Source of the DNA: Verrucomicrobiota bacterium | Lineage (GTDB): Bacteria > Verrucomicrobiota > Verrucomicrobiia > Limisphaerales > UBA1096 | DNA length: 8,067 nucleotides | Assembly (NCBI GenBank): GCA_030747575.1 | Contig: JASLKI010000149.1 | Span: 1-8,067 of the forward strand | Direction of reading: 5' to 3' | Part shown: piece by piece, positions 5,750-8,067 of the stretch | Layout of the letters: each line of letters begins with the position of its first letter | Position numbering within the stretch: position 1 is the stretch's first letter | Notes under the pieces: generated by a model | What the model saw: the letters and a program-made list of their open reading frames with translations, nothing else | Databases searched by the model: none | What the model was told of the DNA's origin: nothing | Program-made: the position numbers and the translations under genes

Positions 5750-6595
5750 ATGCGAGCAACTCTGCTTCTCTCAATCGTCGGTGCGCTGTTCCTTCAGCCA
5801 AGCTTGTCCGCGGACGAGTCCCTCAAGGTGATGACCTTCAACCTTCGCTACGCCAGCAACAGCAAGCCCAACGCCTGGCCGGATCGCCTGCCGCACATGG
5901 CCGACATCATCAAGAAAACGAACCCTGACATTTTTGGCACCCAGGAGGGCAAGTTTTATCAACTCAAGGAACTCAACGCCAAGATCCCGGGCTACACTTG
6001 GTTTGGAACCGGTCGTGACGGTGGCAGTAGGGGCGAGTTCATGGCGATCTTTTACAAGCCGGAGCGGTTTGATATTTTGGAATACGACCACTTTTGGCTG
6101 TCTGACACGCCGAACGTGATCGCCTCGACAACCTGGGGGCACAGCAACCGGCGGATGGTGACGTGGATTCGGTTTCTCGATCGCAAAACGAAAAAGGAAT
6201 TCTACTTTTGGAATACACACTTCGACCATCGCATACAGCCAGCTCGCGAAAAATCGGCGCTGTTGGTGAACAAAAAAGTGGCCGCGTTAAAAACCAAATT
6301 GCCGATTCTCTTGGTGGGAGACTTCAACGCCTCAGCCGGGATGAATCAGGCCTATGACACACTGACAAAGGACGGCGGTTTTGTAGACACACTGCTCACG
6401 GCGAAGAAGGCGATAAACAGCGAGTGGAATACGACGAATGGCTTTAGGCAGGTACGAAAGGGTGCGCGGCGGATTGACTGGGTATTGGCCAAAGGGCCGT
6501 TGAAAACCAGCGAGGCGGAGATCGTGCTATACGATAACAGCAAGCAGTATCCAAGTGATCATCAACCTGTTTCGGCAGTCATCACGCTGGAATAG
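5750..6595 (+). CDS. Secreted endonuclease/exonuclease/phosphatase-family hydrolase
   Basis: This 281-residue exported metal-dependent phosphoesterase has the DNase I-like (EEP, PF03372) fold. A signal peptide (residues 1-20, hydrophobic core TLLLSIVGALFL, cleavage near SLSA-DES) precedes a complete catalytic set: MTFNLRY (28-34) with the metal-site Asn31; FGTQEG (62-67) with Glu66; NTHFDHR (155-161) with His157; VGDFNAS (189-195) with Asp191 and Asn193; RIDWV (241-245) with Asp243; and PSDHQP (268-273) with Asp270 and His271. Substrates in this family range from nucleic acids to sphingomyelin and inositol phosphates; nothing here separates them. ATG 5750 is chosen over an upstream TTG (5714) because it begins the signal peptide directly. 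An AAGG at 5743-5746 is a weak, close ribosome-binding site. The 94-base gap before it leaves membership of the upstream operon uncertain. It converges on the TolC-like gene 32 bases downstream. Confidence 0.92.
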   Translation: MRATLLLSIVGALFLQPSLSADESLKVMTFNLRYASNSKPNAWPDRLPHMADIIKKTNPDIFGTQEGKFYQLKELNAKIPGYTWFGTGRDGGSRGEFMAIFYKPERFDILEYDHFWLSDTPNVIASTTWGHSNRRMVTWIRFLDRKTKKEFYFWNTHFDHRIQPAREKSALLVNKKVAALKTKLPILLVGDFNASAGMNQAYDTLTKDGGFVDTLLTAKKAINSEWNTTNGFRQVRKGARRIDWVLAKGPLKTSEAEIVLYDNSKQYPSDHQPVSAVITLE

Positions 6596-6621
6596 CCCCA
6601 ACAGTCAGGCGCTGGGAGATT

Positions 6622-6636
6622 GAGGAATTATTCCTC
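6622..6636. repeat. Inverted repeat at the convergent gene ends
   Basis: GAGGAAT and ATTCCTC form a perfect inverted repeat with a one-base centre, spanning the stop codon of the TolC-like gene on the minus strand. It could fold as a five-base stem with a five-base loop in either transcript and might act as a weak bidirectional terminator for the converging genes. It lacks a GC-rich stem and a following T-run, so termination is doubtful. Confidence 0.25.
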
Positions 6637-8067
6637 CTCGAAATCAATGTTGATGTTGTTGTTGTCGAGCGTGTTGCCTTCGGCCTGAGCCAGACGCGAC
6701 AGCGCCGTGAGGTATTGCACTTTGGCGTTGATCTCAGAGTAGCGCCGGTTGGTGAGATCGCGCTGGGCCTGCAGCACCTGGTAATTTTCAATCGCACCCT
6801 CGTTGTACCGTTTCGTCTCGTTTTGCAGGGCCAACTCGCTGCTGAGCCTCGCCTGTCGTGACACGGTAATTTGCTCAAATCGATACTCGGCATCACGGAT
6901 GAGCCGGTCGATCTCGACCATGATGGACTGCTCCAGTTCCTTGTGCTGCAACACCGCCTGTTCCTTTTGCTCCTGGGCGGTTTCGTAGCTGGCCCGTGCC
7001 GAGCGGTTGGGGATGGGGATGCTGAACTGAAGGCCGATTGAGTAATTGGGGTAGTCGCCCCGGCGTACATCGCGAAAAGCATTGTTGAAGGAGGCACCAC
7101 TCTCAACAAACGGTGTTGTCTTGTCCCTGAACTTGACGACGGCACTGTCGCTGCCGGAAAGCCCGTAAGTGGCTCGCAGATCCAGTTGGGGGTAAAGCTG
7201 GTTCTTGTTGTATCGCAACCGAATGTCCGCGTTCTCGAGCGAGATTTGGCTTTGTAGAATCTCCGGGCGTTGGTTGAGCGCCTTGTCCCAGCTGTCGTTC
7301 AGGCTGAACACCGTTTGCACTGGATTGAGCTCCCCGACCGGCAGTAACTCGGCAGCCTGGGCGGCCCCAAAATCGTCGGTCAAAAGCCGCTTCAGTGTGT
7401 TGACGCTGTCGGCATAGTTGTTCTGTACAGAGAGCAGTGAGGCTTTCTGCGAATAAAGTTCGGCTTCCAGCTGGGGAAGCTGAGACTTGGCCAGCGTGCC
7501 GACTTCTGCCCGGCGTTTTTGGTTGCTGAAATTTTTCTCCGTCAACGCGAGGGTCTCCTCGGCAACCTTCACGTTTTCGCGGCTGGCGATCAGTGCGTAG
7601 TACGCGAGCTCAACGTTGGACACGGTCTGCGTGATTTGCCGAATGACAGTGAGAGAGGAATTCTCGACCTGTTGTTTTTGCAGCTTGATATTCATCCGCG
7701 TGCCGTCGATCCACGCGCCCCTTAGCAATGGCTGCGTGATGGAGGCGCTAAAGCCGGTGCCGTAACTGCCAAACGGGAAATCTCGCGAGTCGGTGCCGGT
7801 TGTCTCCGAGGAGTTCAGGCCCATGCTGTACCGCGTGCCGAACGGCGTCACACCGTTCAACCCGATGTTGTGCCGGAACGAGTCCGTTTCACTGGAGGGG
7901 ATGGTGAACTCGAGCGGGTTCTGGCGACCCTTGCTCTCGCGAAAACTATCCGTGCCGCCGAGGCTGAACCGCGGGTCGTAGGCGCCGTACGCCCCCCGTA
8001 GGTTCAGGGCGGCCAGGCGCGGTTGGTAGTTGGTGATGCGGAGGCTGAGATTGTTCTCGAGCGCAAG
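6628..8067 (-). CDS. TolC-family outer-membrane efflux protein, N-terminus outside the window
   Basis: This is an outer-membrane channel component of a tripartite efflux or type I secretion system. The frame stays open to base 8067, so the start and signal peptide are missing; 479 residues are visible. The first visible part (LALENNLSLRITNYQPRLA) is the usual early OEP helix, followed by a beta-strand region including FSASITQPLLRGAWIDG (about 107-123). The two periplasmic helical repeats of PF02321 lie at about 136-230 (VELAYYALIASRENVKVAEE) and 360-467 (TKRYNEGAIENYQVLQAQRDL), separated by a second beta region (PNYSIGLQFSIPIPNRSA). The C-terminus is asparagine-rich and then acidic (LDNNNINIDFEEE). 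A TTG at 7858-7860 gives an apparent start, but it is internal, because the family sequence clearly continues upstream. Partner pump and adaptor genes, if linked, would lie beyond the right edge or elsewhere. Confidence 0.93.
   Translation of the reverse strand, partial: LALENNLSLRITNYQPRLAALNLRGAYGAYDPRFSLGGTDSFRESKGRQNPLEFTIPSSETDSFRHNIGLNGVTPFGTRYSMGLNSSETTGTDSRDFPFGSYGTGFSASITQPLLRGAWIDGTRMNIKLQKQQVENSSLTVIRQITQTVSNVELAYYALIASRENVKVAEETLALTEKNFSNQKRRAEVGTLAKSQLPQLEAELYSQKASLLSVQNNYADSVNTLKRLLTDDFGAAQAAELLPVGELNPVQTVFSLNDSWDKALNQRPEILQSQISLENADIRLRYNKNQLYPQLDLRATYGLSGSDSAVVKFRDKTTPFVESGASFNNAFRDVRRGDYPNYSIGLQFSIPIPNRSARASYETAQEQKEQAVLQHKELEQSIMVEIDRLIRDAEYRFEQITVSRQARLSSELALQNETKRYNEGAIENYQVLQAQRDLTNRRYSEINAKVQYLTALSRLAQAEGNTLDNNNINIDFEEE

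Noticed and set aside
7858..7860. TTG as the true start of the TolC-like gene
   Set aside because: Translation upstream stays open to the window edge and reads as typical OEP N-terminal sequence, so the gene is truncated by the window instead.

Overview
The window looks like a chromosomal stretch from a member of the Verrucomicrobiota, or the wider Planctomycetota/Verrucomicrobiota group. This is inferred from three things: the sequence style of the IF-3 (an IDPHDF motif and a long charged C-terminal tail), a secreted DUF1080 / 3-keto-disaccharide hydrolase protein, and an Nramp-like transporter of the type I associate with these phyla. Most genes are GC-rich with weak or absent Shine-Dalgarno sequences. 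No RNA gene, insertion sequence, integrase, CRISPR array or replication origin is visible.

Layout. (1) 1-1056, plus strand: the 3' two-thirds of an Hsp70 chaperone gene, DnaK/HscA-like, cut by the window edge. (2) 1053-1748, minus strand: infC (translation initiation factor IF-3), converging on the chaperone so that the two stop codons overlap. It has no usable ATG and is not followed by rpmI-rplT. (3) 1749-1968: a divergent intergenic region with weak promoter-like sequences. (4) 1969-5655, plus strand: a tight four-gene run, probably one operon. It encodes a secreted DUF1080 sugar-hydrolase-like protein, an Nramp-superfamily transporter lacking the canonical metal-site motifs, a small uncharacterised soluble protein whose GTG start lies one base after the transporter's stop, and an AEC-family carrier. 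(5) 5750-6595, plus strand: a secreted endonuclease/exonuclease/phosphatase-fold hydrolase after a 94-base gap. (6) 6628-8067, minus strand: a TolC-family outer-membrane efflux protein, converging on the hydrolase and running off the right edge.

The left part is housekeeping (protein folding, translation initiation). The central run pairs a periplasmic or secreted carbohydrate-active protein with two inner-membrane carriers and a cytoplasmic unknown, which suggests uptake or export of a small solute linked to carbohydrate breakdown; this is inference. The most unusual signals are the Nramp-like carrier with a replaced metal site, its translationally coupled partner of unknown function, an AT-richer patch (about 2930-4200) covering both genes, and an over-represented palindrome TTGGCCAA, often extended to CTTGGCCAAG, which also sits just after two stop codons in this run. 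I see no clear defence system or other new multi-gene machine.
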